In this document: positions 35,158 to 46,215 of the stretch, one piece after another
Layout of the letters: the number at the start of each line of letters is the position of its first letter
Position numbering within the stretch: the first letter of the stretch is position 1
NCBI RefSeq assembly: GCF_026552795.1
Contig: NZ_JANFPI010000003.1
Location: forward strand, 620,001 to 684,000
Reading direction: 5' to 3'
Length of the DNA: 64,000 nt
Source: Ectorhizobium quercum
GTDB taxonomy: Bacteria > Pseudomonadota > Alphaproteobacteria > Rhizobiales > Rhizobiaceae
Made by a program: the position numbers and the translations under genes
Notes under the pieces: generated by a model
Told to the model about the DNA's origin: nothing
The model's database searches: none
The model's input: only the letters and a program-made list of their open reading frames with translations

Positions 35158-35988
35158 ATGGAAGCGTCAAGGGACATTTCACGCCTGATCGAGATCATGG
35201 AGCGCCTGCGCGATCGCGAGACCGGCTGCCCGTGGGACATCGAGCAGGATTTCGCGTCCATCAAGCCCTATACGATCGAGGAAGCCTATGAGGTCGCCGA
35301 CGCCATCGAGCGAAACGACATGGGCGACCTGTGCGAAGAACTGGGCGATCTGCTGCTTCAGGTGGTCTTCCACGCCCGCATGGCCGAGGAAGCCGGGCAC
35401 TTTTCCTTCGGCGACGTGGTGGAGGCGGTGACGCGGAAGATGATCCGCCGCCATCCGCACGTCTTTGCCCGCTCCGTGGCCGATACGCCCGACAAGGTGA
35501 AGGCGCAGTGGGACGAGATCAAGACGCAGGAGAAGGCCGAACGCGCCGAACGGCGCGCCCGCCTCGGCGGCGAGGAGACCTTCAAGATCGGCCATCTCGG
35601 CTCGGTGCCGCGCACCTTCCCGGCCCTCATGGAAGCGCTGAAGCTTCAGGAGCAGGCGGCGAAGGTCGGTTTCGACTGGTCGGAGCCCGAACCGATCCTC
35701 GACAAGATCGAGGAGGAGATCGCCGAATTCCGCGCGGCGCTGGCGAAGGGCGACAAGGCCCACATATCCGACGAACTGGGCGACCTGATCTTCGCCGCCG
35801 CCAATATCGGCCGTCATGTCAAGGCCGATCCCGAAGACGCGTTGCGCGGCACCAACACCAAGTTCCGCCGCCGCTTCGCCCACATCGAAAAGGCCCTCGC
35901 CGCAAAAGGCGTTTCGCTGGCGGATGCGACACTGGACGAGATGGAAGCGCTTTGGCAGGCGGCGAAGGAAGAGGAGGCCGTAAGGTAG
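35158..35988 (+). CDS. mazG: Nucleoside triphosphate pyrophosphohydrolase MazG
   Basis: 276 residues, with two MazG repeats. The first has CPWDIEQDFASIKPYTIEEAYEVADAI and EELGDLLLQVVFHA (the E-x-x-E...E-x-x-D metal-binding set); the second has IEEEIAEFRAAL and DELGDLIFAAANIGRHV. It hydrolyses NTPs to NMP and PPi, clearing aberrant nucleotides and limiting the stringent response. AAAGGA precedes ATG 35158; ATG 35125 is an in-frame alternative. It belongs to the conserved hflX-mazG neighbourhood but is convergent here, with a small membrane protein gene between. Confidence 0.93.
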   Translation: MEASRDISRLIEIMERLRDRETGCPWDIEQDFASIKPYTIEEAYEVADAIERNDMGDLCEELGDLLLQVVFHARMAEEAGHFSFGDVVEAVTRKMIRRHPHVFARSVADTPDKVKAQWDEIKTQEKAERAERRARLGGEETFKIGHLGSVPRTFPALMEALKLQEQAAKVGFDWSEPEPILDKIEEEIAEFRAALAKGDKAHISDELGDLIFAAANIGRHVKADPEDALRGTNTKFRRRFAHIEKALAAKGVSLADATLDEMEALWQAAKEEEAVR

Positions 35989-35998
35989 GGTGGACCCT

Positions 35999-36379
35999 TC
36001 AAGAACGCGCGCGCTCCAGCCTCGTATCCAGCCCCCAACCGATCACAACGCCCACAGGCACGGTGGCGATCAGCTTAAAGAAGGGGGCCGCCATGAAAAC
36101 GAAGATCGCCCCCAATGAGGCCGATATCCAAAATACATTATAGACGACGCCTATATCAACGACGAACGCCAGCGCACCAATCGCGAAGGCCGCGAATGAT
36201 CGACTCCGCCACAGAAAGACGCTGAACAACACAATAAAATAGGGCATGCTTCCAAAGCAGAACATCCCCACAAAAAAGGCTTCCGCCCTGCCGGTCGGAG
36301 CTACAAGATATATATAGCCGTTCAGCGAAATACCAAAAAGAGAGATGAGAACGGCAAGCGTCACAGAAAAGCGTTTCAC
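35999..36379 (-). CDS. Small low-GC membrane protein, 126 residues
   Basis: Four membrane helices: residues about 5-28 (VTLAVLISLFGISLNGYIYLV), 36-58 (FFVGMFCFGSMPYFIVLFSVF), 63-83 and 88-112. No polar motif beyond PTGRAEAF. Base composition is visibly poorer in GC than the neighbours. It lies as an insertion between mazG and hflX, which are usually adjacent. Both facts suggest recent acquisition. GTG 36379 has GGAG nine bases upstream and gives a clean membrane start; ATG 36394 is the alternative. Function unknown. Confidence 0.55.
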   Translation of the reverse strand: MKRFSVTLAVLISLFGISLNGYIYLVAPTGRAEAFFVGMFCFGSMPYFIVLFSVFLWRSRSFAAFAIGALAFVVDIGVVYNVFWISASLGAIFVFMAAPFFKLIATVPVGVVIGWGLDTRLERARS

Positions 36380-36496
36380 CGTCAAACACTCCATTTCGAA
36401 CACGAACAAAGGCGGCGGCGAAGTATATTGCGAGTGGCGCGTTTCAAACGACGCGATAGTATTATTTCCCGCCGGACGAAAGCGATTTCATCAACT

Positions 36497-37897
36497 TCAC
36501 CGCTCCCAGTCTTCCCTTTCCGGCTTTGGACCCATGCCGAGCTTGCGTTCCAGCTCGGTTGCCTGTTCGCCGGAAAGACGCAGGTCGAGGCTGACGGAGC
36601 CGTCCTCCATATCCTCGCGGCCATCGACGATCGCGGTGTCGTAAACCCAGGAGAGAAGGCCGAGCTTTTCCGGCGGCAGGATGACGGTCGCTTCCGTCAG
36701 CACGCCGGAAAGCCGCGTGGCGATCTCGTCCAGAAGCTCCGGCACGCCTTCGCCCGAAAGCGCCGAAACGGCGATGACGTTTTTCCGTCCCGCCGCCTTG
36801 CCGAGAATGGCATCGTGGCTTTCCGCGTCCAGCCGGTCCATCTTGTTCCAGACTTCCAGGATGCGTTCTTCCGCTTCCTTACCGTCGATGCCGAGATCGG
36901 CGAGGATGCGCAGGACATCGGCCGACTGGGCCGGGTTATCGGGGTCCGACATGTCGCGCACGTGCAGGATGAGATCAGCTTCCAGCACCTCTTCCAGCGT
37001 GGCGCGGAAGGCGGCGACGAGATGCGTCGGCAGATCGGAGATGAAGCCCACCGTGTCGGAGAGAATGACGGTGCGCCCGTGCGGCAGCTTCATGCGGCGA
37101 AGCGTCGGATCCAGCGTGGCGAACAGCATGTCTTCCGCCAGAACGCCCGCGCCGGTGATGCGGTTGAACAGCGTCGACTTGCCGGCATTGGTATAACCGA
37201 CCAGCGCGACGATGGGATGCGGCACCTTGCGGCGCTTGGCCCGGTGAAGCTGGCGGGTGCGCACGACCTGCTCCAGTTCCCGCTCCAGCCGCACGATGCG
37301 CTCCTGGAGCATGCGGCGGTCGGCCTCGATCTGCGTTTCGCCCGGACCGCCCATGAAGCCGGCACCGCCGCGCTGGCGCTCGAGGTGGGTCCAGCTACGC
37401 ACCAGCCGGCCCTTCTGGTAGTTCAGATGCGCCAGCTCGACCTGCAACGTCCCCTCCTTGGTGGAGGCGCGGCGGCCGAAGATTTCGAGAATGAGGCCCG
37501 TCCGGTCGATGACCTTGGCGTTCCATTCCTTCTCGAGATTACGCTGCTGGACGGGGGTCAGCGGATGATCGACGATCACCAGGCCCGCACCGTGTTCGTC
37601 CAGTGTCTTGCCGATTTCCTCGATTTTGCCGGTGCCGATCAGCGTCGCCGGACGCGGCTCGTTCACCGCCACGATCAGCCCTTCGACCACATCAAGATCG
37701 ATGGCTTGCGCGAGTCCCCGCGCCTCTTCCAGCCGGCTTTCGCTCGACCGCGTCGGCGGCGGCAAGTCGGCATGGGCCGGCGCCGCGGCCGCTTTGCCGC
37801 GTCCCGGCTTCAGAACAGGAACGATAACGACGGCGCGATTGTCGTCCCGCCGCCTGGGCTCGTCCGGAACGATCGATCCGCCTGTGGGTTCACGCAT
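36497..37897 (-). CDS. hflX: GTPase HflX
   Basis: 466 residues. N-terminal HflX domain (AHADLPPPTRSSESRLEEA, AGLVIVDHPLTPVQQRNLE, RTGLILEIFGRRASTKEG) and G domain with GYTNAGKSTLFN (P-loop), DTVGFISDLP (G3) and NKMD (G4). It binds and splits stalled 70S ribosomes. The glycine-rich linker (RQRGGAGFMGGPGETQIEADRR) is typical. It follows hfq by 18 bases, the classical hfq-hflX pair. The N-terminal 40 residues are a basic extension. Confidence 0.95.
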   Translation of the reverse strand: MREPTGGSIVPDEPRRRDDNRAVVIVPVLKPGRGKAAAAPAHADLPPPTRSSESRLEEARGLAQAIDLDVVEGLIVAVNEPRPATLIGTGKIEEIGKTLDEHGAGLVIVDHPLTPVQQRNLEKEWNAKVIDRTGLILEIFGRRASTKEGTLQVELAHLNYQKGRLVRSWTHLERQRGGAGFMGGPGETQIEADRRMLQERIVRLERELEQVVRTRQLHRAKRRKVPHPIVALVGYTNAGKSTLFNRITGAGVLAEDMLFATLDPTLRRMKLPHGRTVILSDTVGFISDLPTHLVAAFRATLEEVLEADLILHVRDMSDPDNPAQSADVLRILADLGIDGKEAEERILEVWNKMDRLDAESHDAILGKAAGRKNVIAVSALSGEGVPELLDEIATRLSGVLTEATVILPPEKLGLLSWVYDTAIVDGREDMEDGSVSLDLRLSGEQATELERKLGMGPKPEREDWER

Positions 37898-37915
37898 GAC
37901 TTTCGTCTAGGCCTT

Positions 37916-38158
37916 TCAGGAAGCCTGATCTTCGCTTTCGAACATCTGCATCGGCTGTCCGGGCATGATCGTCGAGATCGCATGCTTGTAGACAAGCTGG
38001 GAATGCCCGTCACGGCGCAACAGAACGCAGAAATTATCGAAGGATGTAACAACACCCGTGAGCTTCACACCATTGATCAGGAAAATCGTGAGCGAAATCT
38101 TCTGCTTGCGAACTGTATTGAGAAAAAGATCCTGCAAATTCTGAGAACGTTCCGCCAT
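37916..38158 (-). CDS. hfq: RNA chaperone Hfq
   Basis: 80 residues. [44 protein letters not shown] is the Sm1 motif and [14 protein letters not shown] the Sm2 motif with YKHA. The short acidic C-terminal tail is typical of rhizobial Hfq. It forms hexameric rings that pair small RNAs with mRNAs and regulates nitrogen and envelope genes. It sits downstream of trkA with a 168-base gap that probably carries its own promoter. Confidence 0.97.
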   Translation of the reverse strand: MAERSQNLQDLFLNTVRKQKISLTIFLINGVKLTGVVTSFDNFCVLLRRDGHSQLVYKHAISTIMPGQPMQMFESEDQAS

Positions 38159-38197
38159 AGCGCCGCTTCTTTCTTTTTTGCCGGCAAAAGGCCGGTG

Positions 38198-38203
38198 ATT
38201 ATA
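38198..38203 (-). promoter_or_regulatory. Possible -10 element of an hfq promoter
   Basis: TATAAT read on the minus strand, about 40 bases before the hfq ATG, in the gap between trkA and hfq. The -35 region (AATTCT) is poor. A small hairpin CCGGC/GCCGG lies between it and hfq. Confidence 0.3.
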
Positions 38204-38326
38204 ACAATTCCAATGTCTGGAGAATTTTGGGAATACCTCGTCCCATGATCCCGGTTTGTGGTATCAAATCAATTGCTTTTCCGCAACGCCGAAAACGGCC
38301 CGAGCGGTACGCCCCGTCAAAAGCGT

Positions 38327-39703
38327 TCAGAAGTACTGGATCGAGACCCGGAAGAGCTGCTCCACATGGCGCACGGCCGCCGCCGCCGCCAGCAGGACCA
38401 CCCTGTCCTTGGCCTTCACACGGAAATCGCCGTCCGGCCTCAGAACCGCGCCCGCGCGGAAGACCGCACCGATGCGGATGCCTTCGGGAAGGTCCAGATC
38501 GCGCAGCGGCTTGCCGACCAGCGGCGAGGTTTCCAGCGCCTCCGCCTCGATCACCTCGCCGGCTCCCCGCTCGATGGCGTAGACGGAGCGGATGCGGCCC
38601 TTGCGTACATGCTGGAGCACGCGGGAGATCGTCACCGCGCGCGGGTTGATACAGGCATCGATGCCGAGCGCCTCGACCATTTCCTGCAACGCCGTGTCGT
38701 TGATGAGTGCGAGGCTCTTGCGGCATCCGCTCTGCTTGGCCATGACCGACGAGAGAATGTTGATCTGGTCGCTGTTCGTCAGCGACACCATCAGGTCGGC
38801 ATCGGCAATATCGGCCTGCTTGAGCAGCGACTGGTCGAGCGCCGAGCCGTTCAGCACGATGGTGTGGTTGAGTTCCTCCGACAGCGCCACGGCCCGCGGT
38901 CGGTCGCTTTCTATGATCTTGACGCGCGTTTTCGGCTGCAAGGTCTCGATGTTGCGCGCCACGTACTGGCCGATATTGCCGCCGCCGGAAATCACGATGC
39001 GGCTCGCGGCCTGCTCGTCATGGCCGAAAAGCCCGAGCGTGCGGCGCACGTGGTCGCGCTGGCAGATCACATAGGCCAGATCGCCCACCTGGAGCTGCTC
39101 GCCGGAATCGACGATGGACAGCCTGCCCTGACGGGAAATGCCGACCACGGTCGCCACCAGATCGGGAAAGAGCTGGCTCAACTGCTTCAGCGGCGTGTCG
39201 ATGACCGGGCAATCCGCCATGCACTCGATGGCGATCATCGACACCGTATCGTCGGCGAAGCGGAAAACGTCTTCCGCGCCGGGAAACGAGATGCGGCGCA
39301 GCACCATCTTGCCGACTTCGATTTCCGGCGAGATCGCCACGTCGATGGAAAGATTCTCGCGACTGAAGAGGTTGGAATATTCGGGCTTCAGATATTGCTG
39401 GGCGCGGATGCGGGCGATCTTCACCGGCACGTTGAAGAGCGAATGGGCGACCTGGCAGGCCATCATGTTGATCTCGTCGTGAAGCGTCACGGCGATGATC
39501 ATGTCGGCCTGGTCGGCACCCGCGCGCGCCAGCATGTCGGGATGGGCGCCGTGGCCGACATAGCCGCGCACGTCCAGCTTTTCCGAAATGGCGGTGACGA
39601 GCGATGCGGACGTATCGATCACCGACACGTCGTTGTCCTCCTGCGCCAGCCGTTCGGCGATACCGTAGCCGACCTGGCCTGCCCCGCAGATGATGATCTT
39701 CAT
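38327..39703 (-). CDS. trkA: Trk potassium transporter regulatory subunit TrkA
   Basis: 458 residues. Two RCK units: MKIIICGAGQVGYGIAERLAQE is the first NAD-binding Rossmann glycine motif, and VISGGGNIGQYVARNIE the second. Each is followed by an RCK-C (TrkA-C) domain (about 150-220 and 375-455). It gates TrkH-type potassium channels from the cytoplasm. Position between ntrX and hfq is typical for Rhizobiaceae. No trkH lies in the window. Confidence 0.95.
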   Translation of the reverse strand: MKIIICGAGQVGYGIAERLAQEDNDVSVIDTSASLVTAISEKLDVRGYVGHGAHPDMLARAGADQADMIIAVTLHDEINMMACQVAHSLFNVPVKIARIRAQQYLKPEYSNLFSRENLSIDVAISPEIEVGKMVLRRISFPGAEDVFRFADDTVSMIAIECMADCPVIDTPLKQLSQLFPDLVATVVGISRQGRLSIVDSGEQLQVGDLAYVICQRDHVRRTLGLFGHDEQAASRIVISGGGNIGQYVARNIETLQPKTRVKIIESDRPRAVALSEELNHTIVLNGSALDQSLLKQADIADADLMVSLTNSDQINILSSVMAKQSGCRKSLALINDTALQEMVEALGIDACINPRAVTISRVLQHVRKGRIRSVYAIERGAGEVIEAEALETSPLVGKPLRDLDLPEGIRIGAVFRAGAVLRPDGDFRVKAKDRVVLLAAAAAVRHVEQLFRVSIQYF

Positions 39704-39737
39704 GACGCTCGCTTCCCTCGCCGCCCGCGACCGGCCG

Positions 39738-41102
39738 TCAGACGCCGAGCGACTTCAGCTTCCGGTGCAGGGCGGATCGCTCCATGCCGACGAATTCCGC
39801 CGTGCGGGAAATGTTTCCGCCGAAACGGTTGATCTGGGCAATCAGGTAATCCCGCTCGAACATTTCACGGGCCTCGCGCAAGGGCAAGGTCATGATGTGG
39901 TAATCGTTGTGGGCCGAGACCTTGGGCAGCATGTCGCCAAGATCGGTCGGCAGCATGTCCGCGGTGATCGGCGTGTCCGGGCCGTCGCCGCGCGCGAGAA
40001 TGAGCAGCCGCTCGATATTGTTGCGAAGCTGGCGGATGTTGCCCGGCCAGTCGTTGGCCTGAAGGACGGCCAGCGCATCCTCGGCGATCTTGCGCGGCCG
40101 GATGCCGGCCTGCTCGGCCACCTGCCGCATGAACAGATCGATCAGGAAGGGGATGTCCTCGCGGCGCTCGGCCAGCGCCGGCACCTTGACGGGAACGACC
40201 GCCAGCCGGTGATAGAGGTCTTCGCGGAAGGTGCCGCCGACGATCAGGTTCTCCAGATTGTAGGCCGTCGAGGAGATGATGCGCACGTCGACCTTGACGC
40301 GCTTGGAGCCGCCGACGCGCTCGAACTGCTGGTCGACCAGAACGCGCAGGATCTTGTTCTGCGTCTCGCGCGGCATCTCGCCGATCTCGTCGAGATAGAG
40401 GATGCCGCGATGCGCCTCTTCCAGCGCGCCGATGCGGCGCGGCTGGCCCGGAGCCCCCTCCGTTCCGAACAGCGCGATCTCCATGCGCTCGGGCGTGATC
40501 GCCGCCGCGTTCAGCGCCACGAAAGGACCGCCGGCGCGCGAGGATTTTCTGTGGATGAGCCGGGCCACCGTTTCCTTGCCGGAACCGGAGGGGCCGAGGA
40601 TCATCACCCGGCTGTTGGTCGGCGCCACCTTCTCGATCACCTGCCGAAGCTGCGAGACGGCAACCGACGTGCCGATCAACTCTCCGGAATCGCCGGCCCT
40701 CTTCTTCAGCTCGGAAACCTCGCGCTTGAGCTTGGAATTTTCCAGCGCGCGCTCGGCGATCAGGATCAGCCGGTCGGCCTTGAACGGCTTCTCGATGAAA
40801 TCGAAGGCGCCACGCTTGATGGCCGACACCGCCGTTTCGATGTTCCCGTGGCCGGAAATCATCACCACCGGCATTTCGGGGTGGCGGCTGCGGATCTCGT
40901 CGAGCAGTGCAAGCCCGTCGAGCCGGCTGCCCTGCATCCAGATATCCAGAAAGACCAGGCGCGGCACGCGGTCGGAAATCGCGGCAAGAGCGCTGTCGGC
41001 ATCGTGGGCCGTGCGGGTCTCGTGCCCCTCGTCGGACAGAATTCCGGAAACGATCTCGCGGATGTCCGCCTCGTCGTCGACAACCAGAATATCAGAGGCC
41101 AT
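39738..41102 (-). CDS. ntrX: Nitrogen assimilation response regulator NtrX
   Basis: 454 residues. Receiver domain with DILVVDDE and phospho-acceptor D53 (FLDIWM). AAA+ central domain with GPSGSGKETVA (Walker A, with Lys and a Glu where Thr/Ser is common) and LYLDEIGEM (Walker B). C-terminal Fis-type helix-turn-helix, ISRTAEFVGMERSALHRKLKSLGV. The sigma-54 contact motif GAFTGA is absent: LFGTEGAPGQPRR stands in its place, as in other alphaproteobacterial NtrX. Its start overlaps the ntrY stop. It responds to NtrY and controls nitrogen and redox metabolism. Confidence 0.95.
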   Translation of the reverse strand: MASDILVVDDEADIREIVSGILSDEGHETRTAHDADSALAAISDRVPRLVFLDIWMQGSRLDGLALLDEIRSRHPEMPVVMISGHGNIETAVSAIKRGAFDFIEKPFKADRLILIAERALENSKLKREVSELKKRAGDSGELIGTSVAVSQLRQVIEKVAPTNSRVMILGPSGSGKETVARLIHRKSSRAGGPFVALNAAAITPERMEIALFGTEGAPGQPRRIGALEEAHRGILYLDEIGEMPRETQNKILRVLVDQQFERVGGSKRVKVDVRIISSTAYNLENLIVGGTFREDLYHRLAVVPVKVPALAERREDIPFLIDLFMRQVAEQAGIRPRKIAEDALAVLQANDWPGNIRQLRNNIERLLILARGDGPDTPITADMLPTDLGDMLPKVSAHNDYHIMTLPLREAREMFERDYLIAQINRFGGNISRTAEFVGMERSALHRKLKSLGV

Positions 41103-43368
41103 GTGTTGTTTCCTTGTCATGCTCTTGCGGAGAGAGTTCCGAATAGATCTGGCGCGGCAACAGCACCCGGATCATCGCCCCTCTTCCGTGGTCGAAATCC
41201 GCCGGTGCGTCGTGCAGCTCCAGGATTCCGCCGTGCTCTTCAATGATTTTCTTGACGATGGCGAGGCCGAGGCCCGTGCCCTTCTCGCGCATCGTGATGT
41301 AGGGCTCGAGAATGCGATGCCGGTTTTCGGTCGGCAGGCCGCGGCCGTTGTCGATCACGTCGATGACGAAGCGGTCGTGGGCGGCGTCGAAGGCGGCGCG
41401 GACCATCACCTTGCCCTCCTCGCGACGTTCGTCCGCCGGCACGGCCTCGATCGCCTCGACCGCATTCTTGATGAGATTGCCGAAGGCCTGGCCGAGCATG
41501 CGCGTATCGAACAGGCCGTCCAGCCGCGCCTCGCCGAACGCTTTCGAAAAGGTCACATGAGGCGTGCCCATCTCGCGCAGGAAGACCGCATCGCGCAGGA
41601 TGTCGCGCAGATCGGCGTTTTCCTTGGAAGGCTTCGGCATGCGGGCAAAGGACGAGAACTCGTCCACCATGCGGCCGATGTCGCCGACCTGGCGGACGAT
41701 GGTGTCCGTACACTGGTCGAAGACCTTGCGGTCTTCATCCGGCACCATCTTGCCGAAACGGCGCTTCAGGCGCTCGGCGGAAAGCTGGATCGGCGTCAGG
41801 GGATTCTTGATTTCATGAGCGATGCGGCGGGCGACGTCGGCCCAGGCCGTCGAGCGCTGCGCAATCACGAGATCGCTGATGTCGTCCAGCGTCAGAACGT
41901 GCGATTCCGCACCGCCATGTGCTTCCTCCCGCGTCACCTGAACGGACAGGGTGCGCTCGACACCGCCGCGCATCATGTTGATCTGCTTTCGGAAGTCGCT
42001 CCTGTGACGTGAGGCGGCCTCGGCCAGAACCATATCCAGCTCCCGGGAGATATCACAAAGGCGCGCACCGACGAGCTTCTCCGCCGGCAGGCCGAGGAAG
42101 CCTTCGGCGGAGGGATTGACGATGGAAATGCGCCCGTCGGCCTCGACGCCGATCACCGCCGCGGTCACGCCGGAAAGCACGGCCTCGATGAAGCGGCGGC
42201 GGTCGTCCACCTCGTCCTTCGCCACCAGGATCTCGTTCTGCTGGCTGCGGATTTCCGAAATCATCTTGTTGAAGGTCCGGGAAAGACTGCCGACGTCGCC
42301 GTCGATCGCCCTGACCGGCACGACGACGCCGAGATTGCCCGAGGCCACGCTGTCGGCGGCGGAAATCAGCAACCGGATCGGCCGGACGATACGGTCGGCA
42401 ACCGCGATGGCGGCCCAGATCGCCGCCAGAAGCACGATCAGCGCGAAGCCCAGATAGAGAACCGCGAAGGCGACCTGAAGCGAGGTCCGCCCCGCCTCCA
42501 TGTTCTTGTATTCGGCGGCGTTTTCCTCCATCAGCCGCATGGCCGCCATCACCTTGGGGTCGACGGCGCGGATCGTGTAGAGGAAGGCCCCGGGGATCGT
42601 GTCGAGCTTGATGATGGCGCCGACGAGGTTCGTCACTCCCGGCGGAATGAGCGTCGGCTGGCCGGCCGCGGAGGATTGCAGGGCATTCCTCGGAATTTCC
42701 GGCAGCGGCCGCTCCGTCTCGATATCCGCGGCGACGATGGTCGATCCGTCCTCGCGGACCAGAAACGCCCCGAGCAGCCCGCGGCCCCGCGCCTGCCGGG
42801 TCAAAAGGTCGGTAAAGCCGGTGCGGTCCAGGTAGAAAAGCGCCCTGCTCCGCTCCAGGTCGTTCGACATCGAAATAGTCTGGCCCTGAAGATAGCTGGC
42901 GTTCTCCATCATGTAGGCCTGCGCCACGTTCATGGAGGATTGCACGATCGACTGGGTGCGGAGCGAGAACCAGCGGTCGAGCCCGGCCGACAGCGTGATG
43001 GAGGCGAAGATGGCGACGATGATCGCCGGCGCGATGGCAACGACAGAAAACAGCCCGACGATGCGAACGTGGAGACGCGCCGCGGCCCGGCCACGCGAAC
43101 GGGCCTTCACCAGCCGAGCGACCTCGCGCACCACCTCGTAGATCAGGCCGAGGACGAACAACGAATTGAGGACCACCGAAGTGACGACGACATTCGTCGT
43201 CGGCACGATGGGCGTATATCCCAGAAGAACGAGGATCGTCAGCGTTGCGCAGACAAGCGCGCCCCCGGCCAGCAACAGGCCCGGAAGCGAAAAGACGGAG
43301 CGGCGATCGTGGACCGGTGAACCTTCCGGCTCCTTTTCCGCGATCGGCTCAACCGTGCCGGTCATCAT
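41092..43368 (-). CDS. ntrY: Sensor histidine kinase NtrY
   Basis: 758 residues. Several membrane helices at the start (about 30-160: LPGLLLAGGALVCATLTILVLLG, VVVTSVVLNSLFVLGLIYEVV, VVAIAPAIIVAIFASITLSAG), a large periplasmic sensor, a fourth helix near 305-330, then HAMP, PAS, a HisKA block ([20 protein letters not shown]) and HATPase (NLIKNAVEAIEA, GRGLP, EKGTGLGLAIVKKI). ATG 43368 has GGGGAG about ten bases upstream and gives the usual family length; the frame opens to 43503 (other ATG 43431). The stop overlaps ntrX by 11 bases. Confidence 0.94.
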   Translation of the reverse strand: MMTGTVEPIAEKEPEGSPVHDRRSVFSLPGLLLAGGALVCATLTILVLLGYTPIVPTTNVVVTSVVLNSLFVLGLIYEVVREVARLVKARSRGRAAARLHVRIVGLFSVVAIAPAIIVAIFASITLSAGLDRWFSLRTQSIVQSSMNVAQAYMMENASYLQGQTISMSNDLERSRALFYLDRTGFTDLLTRQARGRGLLGAFLVREDGSTIVAADIETERPLPEIPRNALQSSAAGQPTLIPPGVTNLVGAIIKLDTIPGAFLYTIRAVDPKVMAAMRLMEENAAEYKNMEAGRTSLQVAFAVLYLGFALIVLLAAIWAAIAVADRIVRPIRLLISAADSVASGNLGVVVPVRAIDGDVGSLSRTFNKMISEIRSQQNEILVAKDEVDDRRRFIEAVLSGVTAAVIGVEADGRISIVNPSAEGFLGLPAEKLVGARLCDISRELDMVLAEAASRHRSDFRKQINMMRGGVERTLSVQVTREEAHGGAESHVLTLDDISDLVIAQRSTAWADVARRIAHEIKNPLTPIQLSAERLKRRFGKMVPDEDRKVFDQCTDTIVRQVGDIGRMVDEFSSFARMPKPSKENADLRDILRDAVFLREMGTPHVTFSKAFGEARLDGLFDTRMLGQAFGNLIKNAVEAIEAVPADERREEGKVMVRAAFDAAHDRFVIDVIDNGRGLPTENRHRILEPYITMREKGTGLGLAIVKKIIEEHGGILELHDAPADFDHGRGAMIRVLLPRQIYSELSPQEHDKETTHGL

Positions 43369-43615
43369 GCCCGTCAAACTCCCCGCCTGCAGCAGATCCA
43401 CCCCGACCCGAAGCATCGACGGCGCTGTCATTTCATTAGATTCGGGCAGGTTTCCTTCCGCGCCTCGAAAGAAGCCGCGGGATTCGCCCGGCAGCTTCGG
43501 CATCGAAGGCCGCTCACCACGCCCGTCACGCCCCGTTCATACGGACATGAATCAGGTAATCCGTGTCCTTAAAGCAACGCTTTGTGGCGAAAATGCAACG
43601 GGCTGGAAACGATTG

Positions 43616-45063
<1,448 letters not shown>

Positions 45064-45067
<4 letters not shown>

Positions 45068-46215
45068 CGGGAGTTTCCTGTCTCGCTCATGGCTTTGACG
45101 TTTTCCGGGGCAGTCTCCCTGGAGACCGGCATCAGAACCCGGAACGTCGTGCGGCGGCCCTGGCTGTCGCATTCGATGATGCCGCCATGACCGCCGATGA
45201 TCTTGGCAACCAAGGCCAGGCCCAGCCCGGAACCGTTGGTTTTGGTGGTGATAAAGGGATCGAACAGATGCGGCAGAAGATCGGCCGGCACGCCCGGACC
45301 GTTGTCATGCACGCAGAATTCGAGGGGAAGCGAAATCTTCTCGCGCGAGCCGGCCACGGACAGGCGCATGCCCGGCCTGTAGGCGGTGGTGAGCTGGATT
45401 TCGCCGTCCGGCGCATCGCCGATGGCCTCCGCCGCATTCTTCACCAGGTTGAGGAAGACCTGGATCATCTGGTCGCGATTGGCATGGATGGGCGGCAGGG
45501 AAGGATCGTAGTTTTCAGTGATCTTGATGTTGCGGGCGAAGCCGGCCTGCGCAATCGCCTTCACATGGTCGAGCACGGAATGGATATTGACGGCGGAGCG
45601 GTCCACGGGACGCTCGTCGGAGAAAACCTCCATCCGGTCGACCAGCGAGACGATCCGGTCGGTCTCGTCGCAGATCAGCCGCGTCAGGGCACGGTCGTCG
45701 TCGGGAACCGAGCTTTCGAGAAGCTGCGCGGCGCCGCGAATGCCTGACAGCGGGTTCTTGATCTCGTGCGCAAGCATCGAGGCCAGCCCCGTGACCGAGC
45801 GGGCCGCCGCCCTATGGGTCAGTTGCCGGTCAATCTTGTCGGCCATCGAGCGTTCCTGAAAGACCACCACGACCGATCCCGGCTCGCTGACCACCGGTGC
45901 CACATAGAGGTCCACCAGCTTGTCCTGCCCGAGGCGCGGCGAGGAAAGGTCGACGCGGTATTCGTTGACCGGCGCGCGCCGTTCGCGCACCTGGTCGATC
46001 AGCGACAGAAGCGGCGAGCCGAAGGGGATGAAGGTGGAAATACGGTAGCGCGCCAGATGCGTGGCGCTGGCGCCGAAGAAGGCCTCGGCCTCCCAGTTCG
46101 CGAAGGCGATGTGGCCGGTCGCATCGACGAGGATCACCGGGTTCTGAACCGAGTTCAGCACCGCCATTGCAAGCGCGCTGCCCGTGGGGGCCGGATTGGC
46201 GGAATCGTTGGTCAT
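45064..46215 (-). CDS. ntrB: Nitrogen regulation sensor kinase NtrB
   Basis: 383 residues, cytoplasmic. PAS domain first ([27 protein letters not shown]). Then HisKA, with [20 protein letters not shown] (phospho-acceptor His), and HATPase with [19 protein letters not shown] and [20 protein letters not shown]. It phosphorylates or dephosphorylates NtrC according to nitrogen state through PII. It follows dusB with a four-base overlap at 46212-46215 and precedes ntrC with the same overlap. Confidence 0.97.
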
